Source: Poa pratensis | Lineage: Eukaryota; Streptophyta; Magnoliopsida; Poales; Poaceae | DNA length: 64,000 nucleotides | Direction of reading: 5' to 3' | Assembly (NCBI GenBank): GCA_947311845.1 | Contig: CAMZMU010000012.1 | Coordinates: forward strand, 3,510,290-3,574,289 | Program-made: the position numbers and the translations under genes | Notes under the pieces: generated by a model | The model's input: the letters and a program-made list of their open reading frames with translations, nothing else | What the model was told of the DNA's origin: nothing | Database searches by the model: none | Part shown: positions 47,701 to 59,021 of the stretch, piece after piece | Layout: every line of letters begins with the position of its first letter | How positions within the stretch are numbered: position 1 is the first letter of the stretch

Positions 47701-48402
47701 TAGAAATACTTGGTTTCATCTAGTAGAAAGGCTAATGCGAGTCAATCTTCTAGATCAACCAGATAGATTCAAATGGCGTTTGACAACTAATGGTGTGTAC
47801 ACTGTAAAATCATATTATCTAGACTTACTTAATGGATATACAAGATATTTGCGAAAATATTTGTGGAAATTAAAAATCCCTTTGAAGATAAAGATCTTTT
47901 TGTGGTTCATAAATAGAAAAGAGTTATTGACCAAGGATAATTTGGCTAAGAGACATTGGACAGGGTGTAAGAAATGCGTTTTCTGTGATGAGATGAGTCT
48001 GTTGAGCATCTATTTATTTCGTGTACTTTTGCAAGGAATATCTGGAGGCTAGTATACTTTACGTTCAATGTTTACCCACCAACTAGTGTTTCAAACATGT
48101 TTAGATTATGGTTGAATGGGATAGATAAAGTCACCAAGGCACGAATTAGGATTGGTGTTGTGGCCGTTCTTTGGGCTATTTGGAACTGTCGCAATGACAT
48201 TGTCTTTAACAAAAAAATTTCTTCTCACTACTTGCATGTTATGAACATGGCTATGTATTGGGTCCGTTTGTGGTCCTATCTTCTTCCTGCGGATCAGCGT
48301 GGCCTCATGAAAGCAGGATGTACCAGCATAATGACGGTCGTACCGGCTATCTTCGGGTTGGGTGGCAGCACACTAGAAGAATCGATGCTTAGTGTTTCGT
48401 GA
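44730..48402 (+). pseudogene. LINE ORF2: endonuclease, reverse transcriptase, zinc-finger tail
   Basis: ATG 44730 opens MKGMVWNSDDFGDTAKHLTI. The apurinic-type endonuclease shows LDFFAIVETGRS, PPHGRSGGMLVG, VVVYGTAQEEKKPDF, GGDFNIIRR and SDHTPLLL. The reverse transcriptase follows with [49 protein letters not shown] and a YVDDTTLF catalytic box, then SGLKINFHKSEL and a zf-RVT tail with WKLKIPLKIKIFLW and CKKCVFCDE. Frame changes near 45100, 45505, 45745, 46155, 46330, 47650 and 48000 make it inactive. The longest unbroken piece is the RT at 46416-47666. A 13-base G run at 46586-46598 expands a Gly stretch without breaking frame. Confidence 0.9.
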
Positions 48403-48522
48403 TCCATGGAGTGTAAACCGTGCAACCTTTGAATTTTAATAAATGCGACTGGCTGTGTGCATCATTTTCATGCAGAGGCCGGGATCCGCACCCCTTCTCT
48501 AAAAAAAAATCTCTTTACGCTT

Positions 48523-48671
48523 AAGTTTTAATTTAACGAAGGCCAGACTGACATCCCACTGCACTTACTTAAAACCCCACCACCACAAGACCGGATTAGC
48601 AGAGTCCGCAGAGTGAGCTGCGCAGAGCACCTACAATTCAAAACCTGCGAGAGGGAGACAGAGAAAGAGAG
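48523..48671 (+). promoter_or_regulatory. Proximal promoter and 5' leader of the DUF4057 gene
   Basis: Only 149 bases remain between the LINE target duplication and the ATG at 48672. ACTTAAAACCCCACC near 48570 could mark the start of the transcript, and a purine-rich GAGAGGGAGACAGAGAAAGA leader directly precedes the start codon. Any more distant control elements would now lie beyond the 26 kb nest or be supplied by the LINE. Confidence 0.4.
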
Positions 48672-51600
48672 ATGGACAGGGCGGTGCCGGTGCGGAAGAC
48701 GCACGCCTCGACGGCTGGCCTGCTCGCTTGGTCGGAAACCGCCGCGGACGCCGCCACCCCGCCGCCCTCCTCGCGCCCCAGCCTCAAGGTAATCCCCATC
48801 GGCCTCGACCGAGCTCTTTTCTTTCCCCGTCGCCACGCGATGCGGCCGAGCCCTGCTGCCTTACCTTGCATCGCGCCGTGCCGCTGACCGTTGTGCCCCT
48901 TTGTATTTTCGTCAGCCGGCTGGCGGGATCACGCCTGCGATGTTCGGCGCGCCGGTGACTGAGCAGGAAGCCGAGGATCTGAGCAAGAGGTGAGGGATTT
49001 CTGCCCTGATCCACTCGATCTGTGCCGATATCGTGTTGTGTCTCGTGCAGTCGTGCGTGCTCCTGCACTTGCGCGTCGTCTGTGATTTCAAATCATGTTG
49101 TCATTGTGCACACCTCAGATTTTCTGAATCTTAGGGACAAATAGCGGCCAAAAGAAAAAACAGCTAGCTGCCAATCCCAAACTTAATGCATAATATTGTT
49201 TAATTTAATGCTCTTAGTTCAGTACAGGCTTATGCATAGCTGTTTTGTCCTACTGTAGTACTAGAATCTTAGCTATTATTGCACACTAGTGCTAGTGCTA
49301 GGATGGACAAACTGGAGATGTTGCATTTGCAGCACGGTACGGTAATTTTTGTGCCAAGGTCCCAGATTTATGGTTCTGAAGTCTGAAAATGTTTGTGTGG
49401 GTAGGGAATCAGTAATGCCCTCTTAATCCTTGTTCGATTGGTGCGTTGAGAAACCCGAGATTAGAGGATTTGTTTGATCATGAAATCCTTGCTAAGTGCT
49501 AAAAAGAACTTTGGATAAGATGAGTAGTGCAGCAGGCCTGTAGCGTCTGCGTGGCGGAGCCAGGAGTTACTGTGAAGGAGAAAAAATTGAATCAAACGAT
49601 GTCACATTATTGTGAAGAAGAGCCTAACTTTCACAATCAAATGATATTTCCCACAAAATAAAGAGCTAAGACAACCATTTTTTTTCTTCGCGAAAACGCA
49701 AAAGCTTTGTGTTTCGATGCATTGATAGACAATAGAGTTTTATGTACAAGACCAGAAGGGCGACCCCACCATACAACACACCCGGCTAGCTAAACTAAGG
49801 GAGCAGTACGCTAAGCCCCTTGGCCCCGCGCTCGCCCAATCTCCCGCTTCGCCTTGATGGCGTTCACCAGAGTCGCCACTGAGGGTTGGATGTTGTCGAA
49901 GATGACCGCGTTGCGATGTTTTCAGAGCCACCATGCCGTGAGCATAATCACGACGAGGTGCCCTTCCGCAATTGGCAAGGGTGGCCTGCAGGACCGTCGC
50001 CTACCATCTCGAAGACAACCATATGACCCTCCCACTTCATTCTGTCTCCACCACCCAGCATGTGAGAATTTCATGCTGTTTTGATGTCTTAGTAATTAAA
50101 AGTTGTAATTATGTTATGTTATTTTCAAATTCTACCATTGCTTATTTTAACCTGGGATTGTTTTTTTTTAAACTAAAACTGTGAGGCAAAACAGCCCCAC
50201 AGCAAACCTTTATTAAAAAATAAACAGGTATTAAATATTTACATACAGCAAGCTCCCAACTACTTACCTATTATGTACAAAAGCTAGGGAAGAACTAACA
50301 CCCAAGCCATAAGACTGTCACGGTATTTAAATTTAATCCTATGCTGTAAGAGGGATATATCATGAACAAATCCCCCCTTCCACTTAGCAAAAGTGGGTCT
50401 CTGATTTTCAAAAATGGCGCCATTCCTTTGGAGCCAGATGTGTCTTGCAACCACAATCAATACTTCCATAAAGAAAGGCTTGGAGAAGTTTTCCGTGCAT
50501 GATTCAAAATAACTTGAATATCATCATCCGCAATCCACTCTATTTGCAAGTAATTCCACACTCTCTGGCTGAAGTTGCAAGTAAAGAGCAGATGCTTACG
50601 ATCCTCATAATCTCTTCTAGGGCATAACACACAATGCGTATCTTCAGTAACATTCCAATGGCGCCGTTTGAGATCTCGAGTATTTAGTCTGTCTCTAAGA
50701 AGCAGCCAAGCAAAAACTTTAAATGTCATTGTGCATGCTGATTTCCAAATCCACTGGAAAGCATTGGGAGCAGAGATATGAGCATGAATTTTCCCGTAGA
50801 ATTGAGCTGAGGTGTACTTCACACACACCCCAGGTATAAGTCCAAACATCATTAGCGGTTGTCTGTGGATTGTTCTGTAATATAACTTGTAGCTGCAAGT
50901 ATTCGTCATACGCTGCTCTAGACAGAGGTAGTTGAAAAAGAGACGAGAAGTCTTGTGTTTGAAACACCTGTGCCACCGAAATGCAGTCCTCAACCGCATA
51001 TGAGAATAACCTCGGAAACCTGAGCATCAAGGGCTGTGAAGAATCCTGTAGTTTCCACTTATCTAGCCAGAACAGCATTGTGTCTCCTTTTCCATGAGTG
51101 GCTAATGACACAGCTCGAAAATTATCCACTAACTTCAGGACATCCCTCCACCAGAAAGACCCCTGCATATTCTCAGCGTGCGGGACCTTGGACTGATAAT
51201 AAGCATGCCAAACAAGATTAACCCATGGCACGCCCACTTTGTTATAAAACTTATCGAGGAACTTGATAAGAAGTGCTGCATTTTTCTTCTGAAAATCAAC
51301 AACACCAAGACCACCACTTTTCTTCGCAGACACACCATTTCCCATGCGGCTAAAGACCTACTTGGAGTATCCGAATTTGAATTACGCCTCCATAAACATT
51401 GCCTGAGGATCCTATCCAATTGTTTAGTTAAACCAGGACACAATTGCAGTGAGCATAGGAAGTGTAGTGGCATTGAGGCCAGGGCAGAATTAATAAGCTG
51501 AAGCCAAGCTCCCTGGGCTAGAAAGCAGGAACTAGATGTCAACCTCCTTTCCAAATTGCAGACCAGCAGAAGAAGGTCACAGATTCGTGGCCTGGTTGTA

Positions 51601-54600
51601 CCCAAGGGTAGTCCTAAGTATGTGAACGGCAAAGTTCCAATCTGACACCCAAATTCAGCCGCAAGCAAAGCCATGCTAGTATCATCCACATTGATAGGGA
51701 GCATCATAGATTTGTCATAATTTATTTTTAAGCCTGTTGACTGAGTGAATTTCCCCAAGACTTGCTTCAGATTAGCCAGCTGTACTCTATCTGCAGGCAT
51801 GATCAGTAAAGTATCGTCGGCGTACTGTATAATTGGGAACTCTTCATCATAGGTATCAATTGGCCTGTTAATTAGACCTTGCTCCAAAAGCTCATTCACC
51901 ACTGCTTGCAATAATTCCAAACCAAGAACATATAACAATGGAGAGAGTGGGTCTCCCTGTCGTACCCCCCTTCTACAAGCAAACTTTTTCCCTGGGATAC
52001 CATTTAGCAAAATTGATGAGGTACCAGTAGATAGAATTTCCTTTACCCAACTTATCCACTTGGAATTGAATCCCATAGCTGCCAAGATCTGAATTAGAGC
52101 GTCATGTTCAATAGTATCAAAGGCCTTAGCAAAATCCAACTTAATTATCACAATTGGCTTTTTAGACACATGGCATTGGTAAATGTACTCAAATGCCCAT
52201 GCGATACAATCCTGAATTGATCTTCCCTTGATAAACCCATATTGATTTTTGCTCACACACTTTAGGATTTTTGCTTGTAGTCTATTTGCAGCAAGCTTAG
52301 TTAAGAACTTTAGACAAACATTAGTTAAAGATATAGGCCTGAAATCATTAACCCGTACTGGCACTGCAACTTTGGGCACCAATGTTATGTAAGACCCATT
52401 AATGTTTTCTAACTTGATCTGTCCACTATGAAAATCATCAGCAAGACAATAAAAGTCCTTTTGGATAACAGACCAGCACTTCTTAAGGAATAGGCCATTG
52501 AAGCCATCCGGCCCAGGAGCCCGATCAGGAGGCATCGCAGCTATAACATCATCCATCTCTTTTTTTTTCAAAAGGAATTGTGAGTTCATCCAGCCCATCA
52601 ACCTTACGAATGATACGGCCTAAATCAAATTGCATCTGAATCTTTTCCGAACGGCCCATTCTCTCCTTGTAAGCAGCCCACAGCATTCCCGCCATTTCCT
52701 GGTGATCTGTTACTTCCCGATCATCATCAGCTCGAAGCATTGCAACTGAATTTCTTCTAAACCTCTCAGATGCCATGGCGTGAAAGAATTTTGTATGATT
52801 GTTTTTGAAATATTGGGGAAAATAGTTGCCAGTGGTGTGTCAGTTTGTTGAGACCAGTTCAAACTGTGTGGCGGGTGATTTTAAATGGGATCAGATAGGT
52901 ATTGCCAAAGCAATATACTAGATCGTATCTTGATCATAAGTTCCTACTATGTGCTGAATCCACGCCTTTTTTCCTAACAAAGGTAACTAGTTAAATACCA
53001 CCAGCCAAGGAAATATTCTGCCCGTACACTTCTCGAAGAGTCGCAGCCCGTTGTATGTTCAAACATGACACGCTAAGTTCCTTAGTTACTTCTGTGCAGA
53101 AAAATGTGCTCTGGCTCGAAGATAAAAGAAATAACTGGGAGCGGAATATTTGCTGCGCACAGTGAAGATGGTGATTCTGATACTGGTTCTGGTGCCTCAA
53201 ATCCTCCAACCAAAACTTCTGTAAGGATCTATCAGGTATCTTACGCTTACGGCAAACTGAAGCAGTTGCCATGTCTACTTTTTTTTAAGTTGGCTACAGT
53301 CTCTAGTCTGTCCATCAGAGGATCTTATATCTACTCGGTGCTGACACTCATTTTGAACATATGTACATGGTACAAACTAAGTATATTGGGATACATATTT
53401 TTCTTCTAGTCATGAACCAAACCACCAAGTCCATGGTTGAAGTATGCTTGCAAGTCAGCCAGTATGTCTTGAGTTCTTCTGGGTCGTGATACCCTAACAC
53501 TATATTAGTCGATTTCTCTGAGCATGCTTTCTGTTACCAACTTACCATGTTGTACATAATTTATTCCAGTTACCACCCATTGGTTTCCATCATGATCATG
53601 TCTTTTTCATAACAGCAAACGGTAACTAGCATGAGTCAGATTTCATTTAGTGCCGAGGGAACTGTGTCCCCAAAGAAGCCATCATCGTTACCTGAGGTGG
53701 CGAAGCAACGAGAGCTGAGTGGTACCTTGGAGAGCGAAGCTGATGCCAAAATGAAGAAGCAGAACTCTGAGGCGAAGAGCAAAGAGCTGAGTGGAAGTGA
53801 TATATTTGGCCCGCCTCCTGAGGTTCCTTCAAGGCCCTTAGCTGCCCGGAATCTGGAGCTAAAAGGAAATTTGGATTTTGTACTTCCACAGCCAAGAAGC
53901 ATTCACACATCAGTTAAAGTATCCAATGTAAGTGGGACGAGCGTATAACCTTCATCTTTATATTGAATTCTGCTGTTTATAATTCTGTAGCTAAGTAGCT
54001 AGTGATTGGTCCCACATAATAGAAAAGAATTTTTTTAAGCCCTAATACAAGAGACTTTGAATTTGGCTGTTCATGTCATTGAATTCATTCTGCATCTTTA
54101 CTAAATTACATAAGCAGGTCTGGTATATATACTTTGAAAGAAAAACTTCTTTGACCAGACTATTAGTAGATTTTCTTAGGTTTAACTAAAATTTATGTAC
54201 TGTTAGTCACAAGTCATCTCTTGTTACAATTTGTTAGATTCAGTCCCTATCGAAAATGTGGTATCTTTCAATATGATTTTTCTTGTTGATTTGATTTGAT
54301 GAGGTTGAGCTTTTGACTTGTCTAAAGCAACTATAAAACGTATTAACTTATACAGACTGCCACTTTCCGCAATGGTAACTGCATTGTTGAATTCATTGTT
54401 TTTTTTTTTCTGAATCTGCGTTGATAATTGATCCATGTTTAGCCTGCTGGAGGCCACAGCAATATCATATTCGGAGACGACCCAGAGGTCAAGATAACGA
54501 AGAAAATTCACAACCAGAAGTTTCATGAGTTGACAGGCAACAACATCTTCAAAGAAGATGCTCCCGCTGGATCAGGGGAGAAGTCCCTGAGCACAGCAAG

Positions 54601-54604
54601 TTGA
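48672..54604 (+). CDS. DUF4057-family plant protein, five exons, frameshifted C-terminus
   Basis: Exons with GT-AG junctions and consistent phases: 48672-48788, 48916-48989, 53100-53235, 53616-53927 and 54443-54604. The product is 266 residues. It opens [20 protein letters not shown] and contains [57 protein letters not shown] and [17 protein letters not shown], a pattern I recognise from the plant family DUF4057 (sometimes labelled hematological/neurological-like; function unknown). A motif recurs: [27 protein letters not shown] and, past the stop, [10 protein letters not shown] single missing base near 54600 gives LSTAS and a TGA; a second missing base near 54692 would restore the family ending at TAA 54711-54713. 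So either the last ~36 residues are lost or there are two sequence errors. Intron 2 (4.1 kb) holds two antisense LINE tails. Confidence 0.85.
49679..50011 (-). mobile_element. 5'-truncated LINE tail in intron 2, 333 bp
   Basis: AAGACAACCAT flanks it exactly at 49668-49678 and 50012-50022. The T-run at its left border is the poly(A) tail of a minus-strand copy. The peptide in the right frame ([20 protein letters not shown] then [14 protein letters not shown]) is the last part of a LINE ORF2, followed by the LINE 3' UTR. Confidence 0.85.
50161..52822 (-). mobile_element. 5'-truncated LINE in intron 2, about 2.7 kb
   Basis: A T-run at 50161-50169 is the poly(A) end of a minus-strand copy. The other end, near 52822, lies inside ORF2 just before [18 protein letters not shown], so endonuclease and ORF1 are missing. 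A flanking duplication was not found. It belongs to a different LINE lineage from the 22-48 kb element, judging by the RT sequence. Confidence 0.8.
50284..52776 (-). pseudogene. LINE ORF2 reverse transcriptase relic
   Basis: Minus-strand pieces give, in order, [99 protein letters not shown], the catalytic [26 protein letters not shown] and the zf-RVT tail ([20 protein letters not shown] then [20 protein letters not shown]). The YADD box is intact and 52601-51135 is open for 488 codons, but frame changes near 52550, 51340, 50990 and 50460 and the missing N-terminal domain make it non-functional. Confidence 0.9.
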
Positions 54605-54790
54605 AGGAGATTAGTGGCAGTAACATCTTCGCCGACGAGAAGGCGGCCTCAAGGGACTACTTTGGTGGTGTTCGGAAGCCTCCGGGAGGCGGAGCAGCAT
54701 TGCTCTTGTCTAATTCTCTGGAGTTTTGTAACTTAAGCTTGTTCGTTATCAACAACCTGAACAATAATCTTATACGTTAGGCCTAGTTTC
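54605..54790 (+). other. Former coding end and 3' UTR of the DUF4057 gene
   Basis: The sequence from 54605 to 54710 still encodes the family's C-terminus in another frame ([20 protein letters not shown], then FGGVRKPPGG). AATAATCTTATACG near 54761 may act as a polyadenylation signal. Confidence 0.5.
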
Positions 54791-55786
54791 CGTAATTTGT
54801 AAAACTAAGATGCGTGATGGATATTCTGGTTACTTGTTTCTTCCGTGTGCTACTCCTGGTTTTTGAGAGTATTGTTCTACACAAACTCTGCCTGCATGTA
54901 TATTTTTGCATGCTATTACACCTTTTTCTCACTGAAAGCTAACAATTTCTTAGACCACGCACATTAAGAAAACCGTATAAATTAAATTCTGAAAGAGCAA
55001 ACATGTTGCAGGTACATTACATTTGAACCGGTCAATATCTGATCAATGAGCCAGCTCGTTTCAATGTTTAACAACTCAACACACCTTTTTAATTTCATTG
55101 ATATTACAAGGAATTTACCACCGCCAAAAAAACAAACATGATCAATTGCAGGGAACGACCCAGCGGTAATTCTAATCATGTCTCCTCTGAAGTCCGAATG
55201 CGCTCGTGCCGGCGCTGGGTCTATCCCCCACCGTCGTCCCCAACGCGAGCACGCCGCCGCCCCGCGAGCGCTCGTGCTCGAGCCGCCTTTGGGTCTGTCC
55301 CCCGCCGCTGTCTCCAACGCGGGCATGTCACCGCTGCGTCTGTCCCCAGCCACCGTCCCCAACGCGAGTACACTGTCGCCCCGCGAGCGCTCGCGCTCGA
55401 TCCGTCTTTGCGTATGTATCCCTCCGTCCCCCAATGCGAGGCGGAGCTTTGATCGCTCATCACGCGCTCACGGTCGAGCGGACACCACCCATGTCGCTAA
55501 TCACGCTAGAATAAAGCGCCCCCACATCAAATTTTTCATCGCCAGCCGCCCGACCACGCGAGCCTCCAAGCCGCCTCCCAAGCGAGCCACGCGCTGGCAT
55601 CAACGACCAGCACTACGTTTTTCTATGCCGCCTCCCGGCTGCATGCAGGCGGCCTTCCAGCCACATCCACGCCGTCGTCAGCCGCCAGCCCGTGCATCCA
55701 CACTTCAGGGTGCAGGTGGGAGTGGGATTCCCACGGTGCCCACTACCCAAGCCCATGTAACATCGTACGTGGATACCCATGGGTAA
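54791..55786. other. Intergenic; GC-rich repeated block at 55195-55440
   Basis: The first 300 bases are A/T-rich. The GC-rich block repeats GTCCCCAACGCGAG at 55236 and 55355, with a variant near 55304, each followed by CCCCGCGAGCGCTCG or a variant. Frames here are open on both strands but low-complexity. No gene is supported. Confidence 0.4.
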
Positions 55787-56236
55787 GGGCATCTCCAGCC
55801 GTCCCCCCAAGGTCCAAAATACCGTTGTTTCGCCTTGTTAGCGCCGAAATCTTTCTAGTCGCCCCCAGGAGCCCAAATAGCGCTGTTTCGGCCAAAAATA
55901 GCGCCGGCGCACCCAGGCCAATCCCAGCCCACTTGGTTCCGCCTGGGGGAGCCGGCAGAAGGGAAAATGCGTGTGGGCCAGCACTGTCGACGAGACAACG
56001 CATTTCCCCCCACCCCGACTCGCCCTTCCTCTATCCTTCGCCTCGCCGCCATGTCGCCGCCGGCACCACCCCTCCCCCTCCGCTGCACACAAGCAGCTAG
56101 GAAGACCGCCATCTCACCCCCTCCACGCCGCCGGTGCCGCCCACCCCCTCCGCCGTGATCTAGCCGCAAGGAAGACTGTCGGGGCGAAACGCGCCCACCT
56201 CGCCTGCTAGGTGTTCGGCGTATTGTCCGCCCAGCC

Positions 56237-57434
56237 ATGGAGTCCGACGACGAGGAGCTGCTCGCCGAACTGCTGGATGAGGAAGCCGAGGTCGCCGTCG
56301 ACGATGAAGAACACTTGCTGATCCTCACCTGCCTTGCCGGCCTGCTCGCAAACGAGGCGCGGCCGCGGCGTGGTGGTTCGGCGCCCGGTCGCCGCAAGAG
56401 CAAGCCGAGGCATCGTTACGAAGGTTACTGCATCCTCTACTCCGACTACTTCGCCGATGATCCCATGCAGGACGAGACGGTGTTTTGGCGCCGTTTCAGG
56501 ATGAAACGGAAGCTCTTCCTCGACATTATGCATGCCATCCGGGAGTTCGGCACCTACTTCAAATGCAAGAAGGATTGCACCGGCACAGTAGGCTTTACCT
56601 CAATTCAGAAGTGCACGGTGGCAATGAGAATGCTTGCATATGGTGCTCCCGGTGATGCGCAACATGATTATCTGTGCATGTTCGAATCGATTGCCATTGA
56701 TTGCTTAAACAAATTCTGCCGGGCTGTGGTTGCAGTATTTGGGCCAACCTACTTGCGATCACCCAATGCGGAAGACACTGCTCGGATTCTGGCCACGAAT
56801 GAAGCATTGATTGCATGCATTAGGCATGGAAGAACTGTCCATTTGCTTGGCAGGAGATGTACAAAGGCCACAAAGGAGCTTGTAGTGTGATTCTTGAGGC
56901 AGTGGCTACACATGATCTATGGATTTGGCATGCCTTCTTTGGCATGCCAGGAACTCACAATGACATCAATGTTCTGCATTGCTCGAATGTCTTCGGCAAG
57001 CTTGTTGAAGGTCATGCACCCTCGGTGAACTACGAGATCGATGAGCACCAGTACACAAAGGGCTACTACCTTGCAGATGGCATCTACCCAAAGTGGTCAA
57101 CATTTGGGAAGACTATCTCCAACCTTGTGCCAGGAAGCGCGAAAGCTTGGCTTTGTCAAAGCCAGGAGGCTTACAGGAAGGATGTTGAGCGGACATTTAG
57201 TGCGCTGCAAGCTTGATTTGCTGTTGTCCGGTACCCAACTCTGACTTGGTCGAAAGCTAATATGTGGGAGGTGATTAACTGTTGTGTGATATTGCACAAC
57301 ATGATCATTGAGAGCAAGCGGAATGATCGGGTGGATGACACTGAGCCTTATTACTGACAGGGGCCTCTTGCAGATGTAGATCACCAGGTGCCGGCAACAC
57401 GGGCAGCCTTTCTCGCTAGATTCGAGACCCAGTG
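56237..57434 (+). pseudogene. PIF/Harbinger transposase relic
   Basis: ATG 56237 opens [20 protein letters not shown]. The helix-turn-helix region ([39 protein letters not shown]) and [40 protein letters not shown] are intact to about 56805. There a short deletion removes the segment before the first catalytic Asp and shifts frame. A stop replaces the Trp after SIDCMH, then WKNCPFAWQ and [20 protein letters not shown] follow. NDINVL (second Asp) and RKDVERTFSALQA (Glu) remain, then a second stop interrupts QA-FAVVR. The end [10 protein letters not shown] is recognisable. Inactive. Confidence 0.85.
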
Positions 57435-57524
57435 ATGCATACACAACTGCAGAATGATCTGGTGGAGCACTTGTGGAGGCGCAAAGGCAATGGCATTGCC
57501 TAGTTTAATTTGTTCTATTTGCTT

Positions 57525-57630
57525 GCATGTTGAACTATTTGTGTGTGGATTTGTATGTTGAACTATTTGTGTGTGAATTTGTATGTTAAACTATTTGTGT
57601 GTGGATTTATATGCCGAATTGTTTGTGCGT
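57525..57630. repeat. About 30-bp minisatellite in the Harbinger 3' region
   Basis: TGTTGAACTATTTGTGTGTG and close variants occur three to four times in tandem between the transposase relic and the right terminal repeat. Confidence 0.75.
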
Positions 57631-57805
57631 TTTTTGTATTGTGCAATTTGGGCGAAAATCGCCGGCTGGGGCGGCCTGGGTTCCACGGCTGGGAATCGGC
57701 GCCCCCCAGCGCGCCGAATAGAGCTGTTGCCCCCCCACGCAGTCCAAATTAGCGCCGTTTTTGTGCCTGGGGGCGAACGGCTGGAGATGCCCTAACAAGG
57801 GAAAT

Positions 57806-59021
57806 TGTGTGGGCTTCGTGGGACTCCCGACGTTGCTACGTCGAGCCCACCTTCCTTCCCCGCAACGAACCCACCTCGTTCCCGACATCGAACCCTTTCC
57901 AGAAAGAGGGTGAGGCGTCGCCGGCTAGGTCCCCATGGTTGCCGCCAGCTACCTCTCCATGGCCGCCACTCCTACCCATGGTCGCTTCCCACATAGACCC
58001 AGTCCCAAGTCGTGAGGACAAGGCGATTAGCGAGGACAGAGCAGCCGCCAGAGTGCCGGCGGTGAGCACGGCCATGGCAGCCGCTCCTCCTCCGGATCTG
58101 ACGGACGGAGCTCATCCCTCCACCTATTCACCTCTCCCTCCCTCCAGCTTTTAGCCTCTCCAGCTCCCTTGTCCGCCATGGCAGCCGCTCCTCCTCGGTC
58201 ATGTGGCGGTGAACACGGTGAAGAGCTGACAAATATTGTGACCGGCGACAGCAAAGAGGCCGAGGAGCAGCTGGTTGATGGCGGTGACTCTCAAAGGTCG
58301 AAGAATCTCATGGAGATAGCGGAAGGTGATTTCCACTTCCTTGCCTTTTGCCCAATTTGTTGATTTCTTGCTATGTTCATCGGAGCATGTGGTTTCACCA
58401 GATTGTTGGTGACTTGGTGTATATAGCTAAATTGTTGATTTTTTTTTGCGAAACAGCTAAATTGTTGATTAGTAAATGTTACCTCGTAGGATTTTAATTG
58501 TTAGGTGTATCAAAGCTAAAGACGTACTAGTAGTTTGGACTATGTATCCAATCTAGTGGGCTGTAGTGAAAGTTCAACTGAGGAGCATGTTGTTTTCTGT
58601 TTCTGAAGCTGATGTACACTGTATTCTGAGCAAGGAGCCAAGGACTCTCTGATCCAGTGAAGTAGTACACTGCAGTATGCAAGCGATTTGAGACTCTGTT
58701 CAAGGTATGTTCTTGTTATGAAGCGAATTGAGACTCTCTTCTATGTATTGTCCTGCAGTATCCAGTGAAGCAGTATGCCTGAAGCGATTTATGAAGTATT
58801 GGACAGCAGTATTAATTTTTGCCAACAACAGAATTTAATTTTGATGTTTTGATCTTGCGTGCTGATAAAGTCTGGAATAGTATACGTACATGTACATTGC
58901 AGTCCGTTTTTTGTATTGTCTGGAGCAATATACGTACATGTACACTGCTTTGAAATCCATATACGGTAATACAGTGGAATAAATCTGAAATATTTTGTGG
59001 GCATCCCACGAAGCCCACACA
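57806..59021. mobile_element. Possible inverted-repeat element with captured exons
   Basis: TGTGTGGGCTTCGTGGGA at 57806-57823 and TCCCACGAAGCCCACACA at 59004-59021 are exact inverted copies. No convincing target duplication was seen. Inside, a Met-initiated frame at 58179-58327 (MAAAPPRSCGGEHGEE...) ends at a GT and looks like an exon of an unrecognised gene. Direct evidence is limited to the inverted repeat. Confidence 0.4.

Larger units (their letters stand above)
22345..48508 (+). mobile_element. Full-length L1-type LINE split by nested insertions
   Basis: ATCTCTTTATGCTT at 22331-22344 and ATCTCTTTACGCTT at 48509-48522 differ by one base and flank the element. The right copy directly follows an A-run (48501-48509). 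Removing the nested elements (22693-32832 and 34347-43658) leaves about 6.7 kb: 5' UTR, ORF1, ORF2 and a poly(A) tail, the usual size of a plant L1. Both ORFs carry frameshifts, so it is dead. Confidence 0.85.
55787..57792 (+). mobile_element. PIF/Harbinger element with perfect ends, 2.0 kb
   Basis: Both ends carry GGGCATCTCCAGCCG as inverted repeats and both flanks are TAA (55784-55786 and 57793-57795), the 3-base target duplication of PIF/Harbinger elements. It encodes only a damaged transposase and no ORF1, so it is non-autonomous but could still be moved if a related transposase is active. Confidence 0.92.

Noticed and set aside
55178..55786. 202-codon plus-strand frame
   Set aside because: Pro/Arg/Ser-rich translation of a short GC-rich repeat (GTCCCCAACGCGAG units); a second frame and the minus strand are also open.
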